64,000 nt of DNA, taken from NCBI RefSeq assembly GCF_022348185.1, contig NZ_JAKRFD010000005.1, forward strand, positions 248,001 through 312,000, given 5' to 3'. A program made the translations under genes and the position numbers. Below, in pieces: positions 8,182-16,704 of the stretch (its first letter is position 1; each line of letters opens with the position of its first letter). This DNA is from Epibacterium sp. Ofav1-8 (lineage in GTDB: Bacteria > Pseudomonadota > Alphaproteobacteria > Rhodobacterales > Rhodobacteraceae). A model generated the notes under the pieces. It saw only the letters and a list, made by a program, of their open reading frames with translations, was not told the origin of the DNA and ran no database searches.

Positions 8182-9338
8182 AGATCGATGCGCCCTGGCT
8201 GTATACGCCCTCCACCCGCGCGGTCTGCGCGGCGCTGACTGCTGCGGGGGCCGAGATCTACTTTGTCGGGGGTTGCGTGCGCAATGCGCTGCTGCGTGAA
8301 CCCAGCTCGGACCTGGATCTATCCACCAATGTCGCGCCATCGCGTGTGATGCAGATCGCGGCCGACGCCAGCCTCAAAGCGATCCCGACCGGAATCGATC
8401 ATGGGACGGTAACGATCGTGGCCGAGGGTGTCCCGCATGAGGTCACCACGTTCCGCAAGGATGTGGCAACGGATGGGCGTCGCGCCGTTGTGGCCTTTGC
8501 GACCGATATTGCCGAGGATGCGCGACGGCGCGATTTTACCATGAACGCGCTTTATGCGCGCCCGGATGGCGAGGTTGTCGATCCGCTGGGCGGTCTGGAT
8601 GATCTGTATGCGCGCAGGGTGCGGTTTATCGGCGAAGCCCGCCAGCGTATTCGCGAGGATTATCTGCGCATCCTGCGCTACTTTCGGTTTCACAGCTGGT
8701 ATGGCGACGCGGACGAGGGGTTTGATCCCGAGGCGCTGGGCGCCATTGCCGAGACGCAAGACGGACTTGCGGAGCTGTCGCGCGAACGGGTCGGAGCCGA
8801 GATGATGAAACTGCTGGCTGCGGCCAATCCCGCGCCCTCGGTTGCAACCATGCGCCAGATCGGTGTGTTGGCGCAGATCCTGCCCGGTGCCGATGATCGC
8901 GCCCTCGCGCCCCTGATCCATCTGGAGGCCGGCTTGTCGGTCGAGGCGGAACTCCGCCTTGCAGCGCTGGGCGGTGATCAGCCACGGGACGCCCTGCGCC
9001 TGAGCAAGGCCTCGGCGACGCGTGTTGCGCTCCTGCGCGAGTTGGCAACGGACGGTTCAAGCGCGGCAGAGCTTGCGTATCGTCATGATGCGCAGATCGC
9101 GAAGCGTGCCATGCTGTTGCGCTCCGCGCTGCTGGAAACGCCTGTTTCGCCCACATTAGACACTGATATTGACCGGGGTGCCACCGCGTCCTTTCCGATC
9201 TGCGCGCAGGATTTGATGCCGGTCGTGCAGGGGGCCGCCCTGGGCCGTGCGCTCAGGACGCTTGAGGCGGAGTGGATCGCAAGCGGTTTTGAAGCCGACA
9301 AAGAGGCGCTCCTGCAGCGCCTGCCCGATCTGAGCTGA
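8178..9338 (+). CDS. CCA tRNA nucleotidyltransferase / poly(A) polymerase family
   Basis: Class II nucleotidyltransferase, 386 residues. The catalytic head is clear near the start: IYFVGGCVRNALLREPSSDL with the DLDLST acidic pair, followed by TGIDHGTVTIVAEGVPHEVT and DARRRDFTMNALYARPDGEV. The RIREDYLRILRYFRF segment is the usual neck. The family adds or repairs the 3' CCA of tRNAs; in alphaproteobacteria this is the only such enzyme expected, so CCA addition is the likely role. No HD domain is visible. Its ATG overlaps the stop of the Nudix gene by four bases. Confidence 0.92.
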   Translation: MKIDAPWLYTPSTRAVCAALTAAGAEIYFVGGCVRNALLREPSSDLDLSTNVAPSRVMQIAADASLKAIPTGIDHGTVTIVAEGVPHEVTTFRKDVATDGRRAVVAFATDIAEDARRRDFTMNALYARPDGEVVDPLGGLDDLYARRVRFIGEARQRIREDYLRILRYFRFHSWYGDADEGFDPEALGAIAETQDGLAELSRERVGAEMMKLLAAANPAPSVATMRQIGVLAQILPGADDRALAPLIHLEAGLSVEAELRLAALGGDQPRDALRLSKASATRVALLRELATDGSSAAELAYRHDAQIAKRAMLLRSALLETPVSPTLDTDIDRGATASFPICAQDLMPVVQGAALGRALRTLEAEWIASGFEADKEALLQRLPDLS

Positions 9339-9572
9339 CCCGGGTGTCAGGAAATCTTCATGACCCCAGGGGCGTGACAAAGCCGTTCTCTCGCGCTACC
9401 CATAAAGCGTGAAACGGAACTGGCCGGAGGAATGCTGATGTATTACGGGATCTGGAACGACGATTGACATCCGAGTCCCGCCCGTAGGGTAGGTCGGGGG
9501 CCTCGGTCACCGCCTTTTGCCATGCGCATCGCATTTTCTCTTATTCTTTGCTCGAATTGACGGAGCAACACC
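9339..9572 (+). other. Intergenic region upstream of ABC exporter pair
   Basis: This 234-base gap holds a very short ORF at 9432-9467 (annotated separately) and an imperfect GC-rich inverted repeat at about 9470-9505 (CCGAGTCCCG against CGGGGGCCTCGG). A possible but weak promoter is TTGCCA at 9517-9522 with TTATTC at 9541-9546. I see no convincing terminator after the CCA gene and no RNA gene. Confidence 0.4.
9432..9467 (+). CDS. Possible 11-codon leader peptide
   Basis: ATG at 9432 opens an 11-residue frame, MLMYYGIWNDD, ended by TGA at 9465-9467. The sequence GGAGG at 9426-9430 lies immediately upstream; it is too close to the first ATG but well placed (seven bases) for the internal ATG at 9438. 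The strong ribosome site in front of a tiny frame, followed by a GC-rich dyad and then the exporter operon 106 bases later, looks like a leader arrangement. No run of one regulatory amino acid is present, so classical attenuation is not indicated. It could also be chance. Confidence 0.25.
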   Translation: MLMYYGIWNDD

Positions 9573-11411
9573 ATGTTTCGATTCTTTGAAAACCTCATAA
9601 ACCCCTATTGCGACTATCCGGAAACGGACACTCCGCCGACCCGGCTCTGGCCGTTCATGCGGGACTACGCGCAGCCGTTCAAATCCGTGTTCTGGGCGGC
9701 TGGTCTGATGTCGATCGTTGTTGCTGCCATCGAAATCGGTCTGATTTCATACATGGGGCGGGTGGTCGATCTTCTCGCCGGGTCTCCCGAAGATGTTTGG
9801 GCCCGTCACGGCACCGAACTGATCCTGGTGGCGCTGTTCATTCTGCTGGTGCGTCCGGCGCTTCAGCTGGTTGATGTGCTGCTCCTCAACAACACCATCC
9901 TGCCCAACTTTGGCACCCTGATCCGCTGGCGGGCGCACAAGCACGTGCTGCGCCAATCCGTCGGCTGGTTCGAGAATGACTTTGCCGGGCGTATTGCCAA
10001 CCGGATCATGCAGACTCCACCGGCGGCCGGAGAAGTGGTGTTTCAGGTTTTTGATGCCATCACCTTTGCCCTTGCGTACCTCGTGGGGGCGGCGCTGTTG
10101 CTGTGGGGCGCAGATCCCAGGCTGCTGCTGCCGCTGGTGATCTGGTTTGTCCTTTACGGGGCGCTGATCCGCTGGACGGTAAAGCGGGTTGGCCCTGCAA
10201 GCCAGGCGGCCTCTGATGCCCGCTCAACCGTGACCGGGCGCGTCGTGGACAGCTATTCCAATATCCACTCGGTCAAGATGTTTGCCCATCATGATCGCGA
10301 ACTGGACTATGCCCGCGACGCTATCGAGAAAACCCGCACCACCTTTCAGGCCGAAATGCGGATCTTCACGATCATGGACGGAGCCCTGGTGATGCTGAAC
10401 GGTCTGTTGATCGTCGGCGTTGTGGGCTGGGGGATTGCCCTCTGGATGCAGGGGCTGGCCTCTGTCGGAGTTGTTGCTGCTGCAACGGCGCTGACTCTGC
10501 GGCTGAATTCCATGACCGGCTGGATCATGTGGGCGCTGACCAGTTTCTTTCGGCAGCTCGGTGTGGTGTCCGAAGGGATGGAAACGATCGCGCAGCCGAT
10601 CGAGCTGGTCGATGCCAAAGGGGCCACCCCCCTGCAGCTGACAAAGGGCGAGATCACCTTTGATGGGCTGTCGCATCACTATGGACGTGGTGCCGGAGGG
10701 CTTGACCAGCTGGATCTGACGATCAAGCCGGGCGAAAAGGTTGGCCTGGTTGGACGTTCGGGTGCCGGGAAATCGACATTGGTCAAGCTGCTGCTGCGGT
10801 TTTACGATATCGAAAGGGGGCGTATCCTGATCGATGGTCAGGACATCTCCACCGTGACGCAGGACAGTCTGCGCCAGAACATCGGTATGGTGCAGCAGGA
10901 CAGCTCGTTGCTGCACAGATCGGTGCGGGATAACCTGCTCTATGGTCGGCCGGACGCCAGCGAACAGGAGATGATCGCTGCTGCGCGCAAGGCTCATGCC
11001 CATGATTTCATTCTCGATCTCGAAGACCCGCAGGGCCGTACCGGCTATGATGCCCATGTCGGTGAGCGCGGAGTGAAGCTCTCTGGCGGTCAGCGGCAGC
11101 GGGTGACGCTGGCACGGGTGATCCTGAAGAATGCCCCGATCCTGTTGCTGGATGAAGCCACCTCGGCGCTGGACTCCGAGGTCGAGGCCGCGATCCAGGA
11201 AACGCTCTACGGCATGATGGAGGGAAAAACGGTGATCGCCATTGCGCACCGCCTGTCCACCATTGCGCAGATGGACCGGATCCTGGTTCTGGATCAGGGA
11301 AAAATTGTCGAAGCGGGCACGCACGAGGCGCTTTTGGCGGCGAATGGCCTATATGCACAATTCTGGGCGCGCCAGTCCGGAGGATTCCTGAACATAGAGG
11401 CAGCAGAATGA
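9573..11411 (+). CDS. ABC exporter half-transporter (MsbA/multidrug type), subunit 1
   Basis: A 612-residue fused protein: transmembrane domain (about residues 35-340, several hydrophobic spans) followed by an ATPase domain. The ATPase has Walker A GRSGAGKSTL, signature LSGGQRQR, Walker B ILLLDEATSALD with the catalytic Glu, and the H-loop IAHRLST. It belongs to the type IV exporter group (MsbA, LmrA, multidrug or lipid exporters). Substrate unknown. The next gene encodes a homologue and starts within this stop codon (ATGA), so the two are likely made together. Both have intact ATP sites, so they might form either homodimers or a heterodimer with two active sites. Confidence 0.93.
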   Translation: MFRFFENLINPYCDYPETDTPPTRLWPFMRDYAQPFKSVFWAAGLMSIVVAAIEIGLISYMGRVVDLLAGSPEDVWARHGTELILVALFILLVRPALQLVDVLLLNNTILPNFGTLIRWRAHKHVLRQSVGWFENDFAGRIANRIMQTPPAAGEVVFQVFDAITFALAYLVGAALLLWGADPRLLLPLVIWFVLYGALIRWTVKRVGPASQAASDARSTVTGRVVDSYSNIHSVKMFAHHDRELDYARDAIEKTRTTFQAEMRIFTIMDGALVMLNGLLIVGVVGWGIALWMQGLASVGVVAAATALTLRLNSMTGWIMWALTSFFRQLGVVSEGMETIAQPIELVDAKGATPLQLTKGEITFDGLSHHYGRGAGGLDQLDLTIKPGEKVGLVGRSGAGKSTLVKLLLRFYDIERGRILIDGQDISTVTQDSLRQNIGMVQQDSSLLHRSVRDNLLYGRPDASEQEMIAAARKAHAHDFILDLEDPQGRTGYDAHVGERGVKLSGGQRQRVTLARVILKNAPILLLDEATSALDSEVEAAIQETLYGMMEGKTVIAIAHRLSTIAQMDRILVLDQGKIVEAGTHEALLAANGLYAQFWARQSGGFLNIEAAE

Positions 11412-13252
11412 AGCTTGGAAATCTGATCGACGCCTTTCAACCGGCTGATGGTCCGCCGCCGCAGACGCTGCGCGCGTTTATGCGCTGGTGCCTGTCGGGG
11501 GCCTGGCCGATACTGCTGGTTGCCGCGGTCTGCTCGGCGTTGGCGGGCGGAATGGAGGCAGGGACGGCGTATATCCTCGGTCTGGTGATCGATACCGCCA
11601 TTGCCAGCGGCCCGGAGGGGTTCTTTGCCACCAATACGGTGGTCATCGTGGCGGCGCTGGCCTTTTTCATCCTGGTCCGCCCGTTGCTGTTCGGCCTTTC
11701 GGCGGCGTCGAACGGGATCATCGTGCAACCCAATGTCAGCCCGCTGGTTTTATCCCGCCTCAATCGCTGGACGCTGGGGCAATCGGTGCGGTTCTTCGAT
11801 GATGACTTCGCAGGCCGCATCGCCCAAAAGCAAATGCAGACGGCAACCGCGGTCACCACGGTGGTCGTCGAGATCATCAATGTTGTTGCCTTTGCTCTGG
11901 CGTCGCTTGCGGGGGCACTGATTTTGCTGGGGGCCGTCGATCTGCGCATCACGCTGCTGTTTCTGATCTGGCTGGCGGCCTATTTTGCGATGATCCGCTG
12001 GTTCCTGCCGCGGATTCGCCAACGCTCCGCCGGACGCGCGGGCGCCCGGGCGAATGTGACCGGCCAGGTTGTGGATACGATCACCAACATCAAGACCGTT
12101 CAGCTGTTTGCGCATGCCGACCACGAGGAGCGCGGCGCTCAGGACGCGATGGTGACCTTTCGCGACAAGGCGCTGGAATTCGGATATCTTTCCGCGTCCT
12201 TCCGGTTCTGCCTGATGACGCTGGCCGGCGTGTTGCCAGTGTTGCTGATCGGGGCGACACTCTGGTTGTGGCAGGGGGGCGGGGCCAGCGAGGGCGACAT
12301 CGTTGCTGCCGGTGCGGTTTCGATCCGGATTGCGCAAATGACCGGATGGGTCAGCTTCACCCTGATGGGGATCTACTCCAACATTGGCGAGATCGAAAAC
12401 GGGATGAAGACGCTGGCGCGACCGGACCGGATCGAAGATGCCACCGACGCCAAGGACCTGACGGTGCGCGATGGCGCGATCACCTTCGATGATCTGCGGT
12501 TCACCTATGGGCGCGACATCGGGGGGATTGCCGATTTGTCCCTGACCATCAAGCCGGGCGAAAAGCTCGGCATTGTGGGCGCATCGGGGGCGGGAAAATC
12601 CACGCTGGTTTCGTTGCTCCTGCGCCTTTATGAGCCGGAACAGGGCCGTATCCTGATCGACGATGTGGATATTTCCTCGGTCAGTCAGAACTCGTTGCGC
12701 AGCCAGATCGGGATGGTCACCCAGGAAACGGCGATGTTCAACCGCTCGGCGATGGAGAACATCCTCTATGGTCGGCCCGACGCCAGCAAACAGGAGGTGA
12801 TCGCCGCCGCCAAGGCTGCGGAGGCGCATGACTTCATCACGGAGTTGCAGGACGGTCAGGGTCGGGAAGGCTACGAGGCCTTTCTTGGCGAACGCGGGGT
12901 CAAGCTGTCGGGGGGGCAGCGGCAACGCATCGCGCTGGCCCGTGCCATTCTCAAGGATGCGCCGATCCTGGTGTTGGACGAGGCGACATCGGCGCTCGAT
13001 TCCGAGGTCGAGGCCGCGATCCAGTCGGCTCTGACCCGGGTCATGGAAGGCAAGACCGTGCTGGCGATCGCGCACCGCTTGTCGACCCTGGCGGAGATGG
13101 ACCGGATCATCGTCGTCGATGCAGGACGCATTGTCGAACAGGGAAGCCATGAAAGCCTGCTAGCGCAAGACGGGCTTTATGCGCAGTTCTGGAGCCGGCA
13201 ATCCGGCGGGTTCATTCGCACCGAGGAGGAGTCGGCGGCGGCGGCCCAATAG
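11408..13252 (+). CDS. ABC exporter half-transporter (MsbA/multidrug type), subunit 2
   Basis: 614 residues, colinear with the preceding gene: transmembrane domain to about residue 340, then an ATPase with GASGAGKSTL, LSGGQRQR, ILVLDEATSALD and IAHRLST. The two proteins share many segments, for example IKPGEK, LYGRPDAS, VKLSGGQRQR and DSEVEAAIQ, which suggests an old tandem duplication. The catalytic Glu after Walker B is retained, unlike in asymmetric heterodimers such as BmrCD or TM287/288. The protein ends in an Ala-rich tail. Its transported substrate cannot be predicted; lipid, drug or peptide are all possible. Confidence 0.93.
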   Translation: MKLGNLIDAFQPADGPPPQTLRAFMRWCLSGAWPILLVAAVCSALAGGMEAGTAYILGLVIDTAIASGPEGFFATNTVVIVAALAFFILVRPLLFGLSAASNGIIVQPNVSPLVLSRLNRWTLGQSVRFFDDDFAGRIAQKQMQTATAVTTVVVEIINVVAFALASLAGALILLGAVDLRITLLFLIWLAAYFAMIRWFLPRIRQRSAGRAGARANVTGQVVDTITNIKTVQLFAHADHEERGAQDAMVTFRDKALEFGYLSASFRFCLMTLAGVLPVLLIGATLWLWQGGGASEGDIVAAGAVSIRIAQMTGWVSFTLMGIYSNIGEIENGMKTLARPDRIEDATDAKDLTVRDGAITFDDLRFTYGRDIGGIADLSLTIKPGEKLGIVGASGAGKSTLVSLLLRLYEPEQGRILIDDVDISSVSQNSLRSQIGMVTQETAMFNRSAMENILYGRPDASKQEVIAAAKAAEAHDFITELQDGQGREGYEAFLGERGVKLSGGQRQRIALARAILKDAPILVLDEATSALDSEVEAAIQSALTRVMEGKTVLAIAHRLSTLAEMDRIIVVDAGRIVEQGSHESLLAQDGLYAQFWSRQSGGFIRTEEESAAAAQ

Positions 13253-13309
13253 GCCCCCGGGGTGCGTTTCAGTCTTTTGCCCAAGCGCACTCCGCGCTAA
13301 GGCAGGGGC

Positions 13310-14554
13310 ATGACAGACGCAGCCAGAACCAGAGCCACGATCACACGTTTAGGACATCAGGGAGATGGAATCGCCCCGGGTCCCCTGTACGCGCCACGCA
13401 TCCTGCCGGGAGAAATCGTGTCCGGCCGGGTGGAGGGACAGGTGCTCTCGGATATCCGGATCGAAACCCCCTCGGAGCACCGCGTGCAGGCGCCCTGTCG
13501 CCACTACAAATCCTGTGGCGGCTGCCAGCTGCAACACGCAAGCGACGGGTTTGTCGCCGACTGGAAGACGGATGTTGTCCGTCAGGCCCTGAAAACACGC
13601 GGGTTAGAGACGGATTTTCGTCCGATCAAGACGTCGCCCTCCCGGTCCCGCCGCCGCGCGGTGCTGTCGGTCAAGCGCACAAAGAAAGGGGCGATGGCGG
13701 GGTTCCATGGCCGCGCGTCCGACATCATCACTGAAATCCCGGAGTGCCAGCTGCTGGCGCCGGAGTTGTTGTCCGCGCTGCCCATGGCCGAAGAGCTCGC
13801 TGTGATCGGGGCAAGCCGCAAGGCGCCGCTGTCTGTGACCTTGACCAGCTCCGATGCCGGTCTCGATGTCCTGGTGCGCAATGGCAAGCCGTTGGATGGC
13901 ACATTGCGGATAGAGTTGGCGCAGGCGATTGAGCGCTATCGGCTGGCCCGGCTGACCTGGGATGACGAACCTGTCGGCATGGAGCAGCCGCCGGTACAGA
14001 GCTTTGGACCCGCCCGTGTCTGCCCGCCGCCCGGTGCCTTCTTGCAGGCGACACCGGAGGGAGAGGCCGCGCTTGTCGAGGCTGTGCAGGACATCGTCGG
14101 AGACGCCCGCCGGCTGGTCGATCTCTTTGCAGGCTGCGGGACCTTTTCCCTGCCCTTGGCCCGGGCGGCGGAGGTGCATGCCGTCGAGGGCGAGGGCGAT
14201 ATGCTGAGCGCGCTGGAGCTGGGCTGGCGCAAGGCGAAGGGGCTGAAGAAAGTCACCACCGAAACCCGCGATCTATTCCGCAACCCGATGTTGCCCGAAG
14301 ACCTGAAACCGTTTGGTGCAGAGTTCGACGCAGTCGTGATCGATCCTCCGCGCGCTGGCGCAGAGGCGCAGGTGATCGAGCTGGCGCAGGCCCGCATTCC
14401 GACCATCGCCTATGTGTCGTGCAATCCGATTACCTTTGCCCGGGATGCGGAACGGCTTGTTAACGCGGGCTATACGCTGAATTGGGTACAGGTCGTTGAC
14501 CAGTTCCGCTGGTCATCGCATACGGAGCTTGCAGCAAGTCTGACCCTATCGTGA
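13310..14554 (+). CDS. 23S rRNA (uracil-5)-methyltransferase, TrmA/RlmD family
   Basis: SAM-dependent m5U methyltransferase of 414 residues. A short TRAM-like N-terminal domain (ARTRATITRLGHQGDGIAPG) comes first. The iron-sulfur cysteines follow in APCRHYKSCGGCQLQH. The SAM-binding motif is DLFAGCGTFSLPLARA, and the C-terminal catalytic part has VIDPPRAGAEAQ and the nucleophile Cys in YVSCNPITFARD. The family modifies 23S rRNA U747 or U1939, or tRNA U54; the Fe-S cluster points to RlmC/RlmD rather than TrmA, and I cannot separate these two. It is 23 bases upstream of the sodium channel gene. Confidence 0.9.
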   Translation: MTDAARTRATITRLGHQGDGIAPGPLYAPRILPGEIVSGRVEGQVLSDIRIETPSEHRVQAPCRHYKSCGGCQLQHASDGFVADWKTDVVRQALKTRGLETDFRPIKTSPSRSRRRAVLSVKRTKKGAMAGFHGRASDIITEIPECQLLAPELLSALPMAEELAVIGASRKAPLSVTLTSSDAGLDVLVRNGKPLDGTLRIELAQAIERYRLARLTWDDEPVGMEQPPVQSFGPARVCPPPGAFLQATPEGEAALVEAVQDIVGDARRLVDLFAGCGTFSLPLARAAEVHAVEGEGDMLSALELGWRKAKGLKKVTTETRDLFRNPMLPEDLKPFGAEFDAVVIDPPRAGAEAQVIELAQARIPTIAYVSCNPITFARDAERLVNAGYTLNWVQVVDQFRWSSHTELAASLTLS

Positions 14555-14576
14555 AACCTGCCCCGAGGAGTGCCCG

Positions 14577-15362
14577 ATGATCGACCGCCTGACCGCCGTG
14601 CTGGAGAGCGACAGCTTTAGCCGGTTTATCACCGCTGTGATTCTGGTGAATGCGGTGACACTGGGCATGGAAACCTCAGATGTCATCATGGCGCATGCGG
14701 GCGGTATCGTTCACCTCGTGGACAAGCTGTGCCTGTTGATCTTTGTGCTGGAAATCGCGGCAAAGCTCATTGTGCGGCGCTTGCGGTTCTTTCTCAGTGG
14801 CTGGAACATCTTTGATTTTCTGATCGTGGGCATCGCCCTGGTCCCCGGGGCACAGGGGTTCTCCGTGCTGCGGGCCTTGCGGATTTTGCGGGTGTTGCGG
14901 GTCATTTCCGTGGCACCGCGGCTGCGGCGGGTGGTCGAGGGGTTCATTACCGCGCTGCCCGGCATGGGCTCGGTCTTTCTGTTGATGGCGATCATCTTCT
15001 ACATCGGGTCGGTGATGGCGACGAAACTGTTTGGAAACAGTTTTCCGGAGTGGTTTGGCACCCTTGGGCTGTCGGCCTATTCGTTGTTCCAGATCATGAC
15101 ATTGGAAAGCTGGTCGATGGGCATCGTGCGCCCGGTGATGGAGGTCTACCCCCATGCCTGGGCCTTCTTCGTGCCATTCATCATGGTGACGACCTTTGCG
15201 GTGGTGAACCTGCTGGTCGGCCTGATCGTGAATTCGATGCAGGATGCCCATTCGGAGGAAGAGGGCGAGCGCACCGATGCCTATCGGGACCAGGTGATTT
15301 CCCGGCTGGAGGTGATCGAAAATCGCATTTCGCAGCTCCAGGACAGTTCGACGCAAAAGTGA
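14577..15362 (+). CDS. Bacterial voltage-gated sodium channel (NavBac type)
   Basis: A 261-residue single-repeat six-helix channel that works as a tetramer in the inner membrane. S1-S3 span about residues 15-95. S4 carries the voltage-sensing arginines every third residue (Arg99, 102, 105 and 108 in VLRALRILRVLRVI). S5 is at about 125-150. The pore loop holds the selectivity filter TLESWSM at 175-181, the same filter as in NavAb of Arcobacter. S6 (about 198-222) is followed by a short helical tail (228-258) that probably forms a four-helix coiled coil. The filter and charge pattern support Na+ selectivity. Its role in marine roseobacters may be in motility or pH/sodium response, which is inference. 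Confidence 0.95.
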   Translation: MIDRLTAVLESDSFSRFITAVILVNAVTLGMETSDVIMAHAGGIVHLVDKLCLLIFVLEIAAKLIVRRLRFFLSGWNIFDFLIVGIALVPGAQGFSVLRALRILRVLRVISVAPRLRRVVEGFITALPGMGSVFLLMAIIFYIGSVMATKLFGNSFPEWFGTLGLSAYSLFQIMTLESWSMGIVRPVMEVYPHAWAFFVPFIMVTTFAVVNLLVGLIVNSMQDAHSEEEGERTDAYRDQVISRLEVIENRISQLQDSSTQK

Positions 15363-15438
15363 TTAGGATTTGTTAACCAAGTTTGATGTAGTGCTAATCA
15401 AAGAGCACAAAGCCTAGAAGAGCGGACAGAGCACAACA

Positions 15439-15954
15439 ATGCACAGGCGAACATTTGGAGCAGGCGTCCTGGCTGCTCTCGGGACAGCGGGGTGTTCCAG
15501 CGGCCCCCATATTTCGCGCTACAACGGACCACCCGTGACGTCCGTCGTGGTCAACAAGGGCGCGCGAAAACTCTACCTGCTGAATGACAGCAATGTCTTG
15601 CGTGAATACCGCGTCGGTTTGGGGTTTGCCCCCATCGGGCACAAGCAGATCGAAGGCGACGGGCGCACACCGGAAGGCAGCTATCTGATTGACCGGCGCA
15701 ACCCGCGCAGCCAGTTCCACCTGTCCCTCGGGATCTCCTATCCCAACACCGCAGATCGGGCCTATGCGCGCGCGCTCGGCGCAAGCCCGGGCGGCGACAT
15801 CTTCATTCACGGTGAACCCAACGACAGGTCGGACCGGCGCCGCGCCTCCAGGGTTCAGGATTGGACCGCTGGCTGCATCGCTGTGCGTAACGATGAGATC
15901 GAGGAAATCTGGGCAATGGTCAACAACGGCACGCTGATCACGCTCAGAGCCTAG
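15439..15954 (+). CDS. L,D-transpeptidase (YkuD) family lipoprotein
   Basis: 171 residues. The N-terminus MHRRTFGAGVLAALGTAGCS has an RR-type signal and a lipobox ending in GC, so it is probably a lipoprotein. The YkuD domain has the active-site motif with His in IFIHGEPN and Cys in DWTAGCIAVRNDEIEE. Enzymes of this fold crosslink peptidoglycan by 3-3 bonds or attach proteins to it; some only cut or exchange. A dyad, TTTGAT with ATCAAA at 15382-15402, lies upstream. A strong hairpin terminator follows the gene. Confidence 0.9.
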   Translation: MHRRTFGAGVLAALGTAGCSSGPHISRYNGPPVTSVVVNKGARKLYLLNDSNVLREYRVGLGFAPIGHKQIEGDGRTPEGSYLIDRRNPRSQFHLSLGISYPNTADRAYARALGASPGGDIFIHGEPNDRSDRRRASRVQDWTAGCIAVRNDEIEEIWAMVNNGTLITLRA

Positions 15955-15984
15955 CTCGGCCCGGCGTAGGTAAGACGAGACACC

Positions 15985-16018
15985 AAAAAAGGCCGCTCAT
16001 GTCACGAGCGGCCTTTTT
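15985..16018. terminator. Bidirectional intrinsic terminator
   Basis: An eight-base perfect stem (GGCCGCTC at 15991-15998, GAGCGGCC at 16006-16013) with a seven-base loop, flanked by six A before and five T after. It suits both the YkuD gene (plus) and the converging CAP-domain gene (minus). Confidence 0.9.
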
Positions 16019-16043
16019 GTATCAGAGGTCGTCGGGATCGGCG

Positions 16044-16538
16044 TCAGTTGGCCATCACCAGGGTCCACCAGATCTTGCCATTGGGTTCCTGGAACCAGGA
16101 AAACCCCATGTTGGTGGCTTTGGGGTCCATGATAACGGAGCGGGTGCCGCTGTCCTGCATCCAGGCCGCCAGCGTCTGCTGTTCGTTTTCATAGGTTTCC
16201 GAAATCGCCTCGCCCAGCAGGGCGCCGCTGTATCCGACACGCGCGACCCGATCCAATGGCGAGGAGCCATCCGACCCGAAGTGCCAGGGGCGGTTTTGCA
16301 CCGACATATCGCGGGAATGGGTGGCGGCTGCGGCATTCAACTGCGCGTTCAGCTGCACGGCGGGGCTGCCGGCGGCTTCGCGCAATGCGTTGACGGAATC
16401 GAGCATGCGGAACTGAACGCGTTCTTCGTTGCGAATTCTATAGACGCCCGACCCGGTCGCGGACCCATCATTGCCGGTGGTACAGGCCGCCAGGACAAAA
16501 CTCGTCAGTGTAGCCAGAATCAGGAATACGCGTGTCAT
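16044..16538 (-). CDS. CAP/SCP-domain lipoprotein
   Basis: 164 residues from ATG 16538, which has AGGG about eight bases upstream; an earlier in-frame start at 16562 would add eight residues before the signal peptide. MTRVFLILATLTSFVLAACT is a lipoprotein signal with lipobox LAAC. The CAP domain is recognised by LNAAAATHSRDMS, AVGY-like GYSGALLGEAISE, AAWMQDSGTRSVIMDP and GKIWWTLVMA. Related extracellular bacterial proteins (YkwD-like) have unknown biochemical roles. It sits between two L,D-transpeptidase genes, suggesting an envelope function. Confidence 0.87.
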   Translation of the reverse strand: MTRVFLILATLTSFVLAACTTGNDGSATGSGVYRIRNEERVQFRMLDSVNALREAAGSPAVQLNAQLNAAAATHSRDMSVQNRPWHFGSDGSSPLDRVARVGYSGALLGEAISETYENEQQTLAAWMQDSGTRSVIMDPKATNMGFSWFQEPNGKIWWTLVMAN

Positions 16539-16636
16539 TCTAAACCCTAAGTGTTGGATCACAGCGTCCCTTAACGCTCCTGTGACTTATAGGCAAACCC
16601 GGCCCGGTCACATTGGCGAGATATGGGGGGATTGAA

Positions 16637-16665
16637 TTGCGACTGAGGCATTCCGGCCATAAACT
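16637..16665 (+). promoter_or_regulatory. Candidate sigma70 promoter for second YkuD gene
   Basis: TTGCGA at 16637-16642 and TAAACT at 16660-16665 are separated by 17 bases. The start codon lies 40 bases downstream. This is a motif match only. Confidence 0.45.
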
Positions 16666-16704
16666 GTAGCGAAATCCCGCAGATTCATTGCAGAGAAGCA
16701 TGTC

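Noticed and set aside
15382-15402. FNR box in front of the YkuD gene
   Set aside because: The spacing between TTGAT and ATCAA halves is too long for the FNR consensus.
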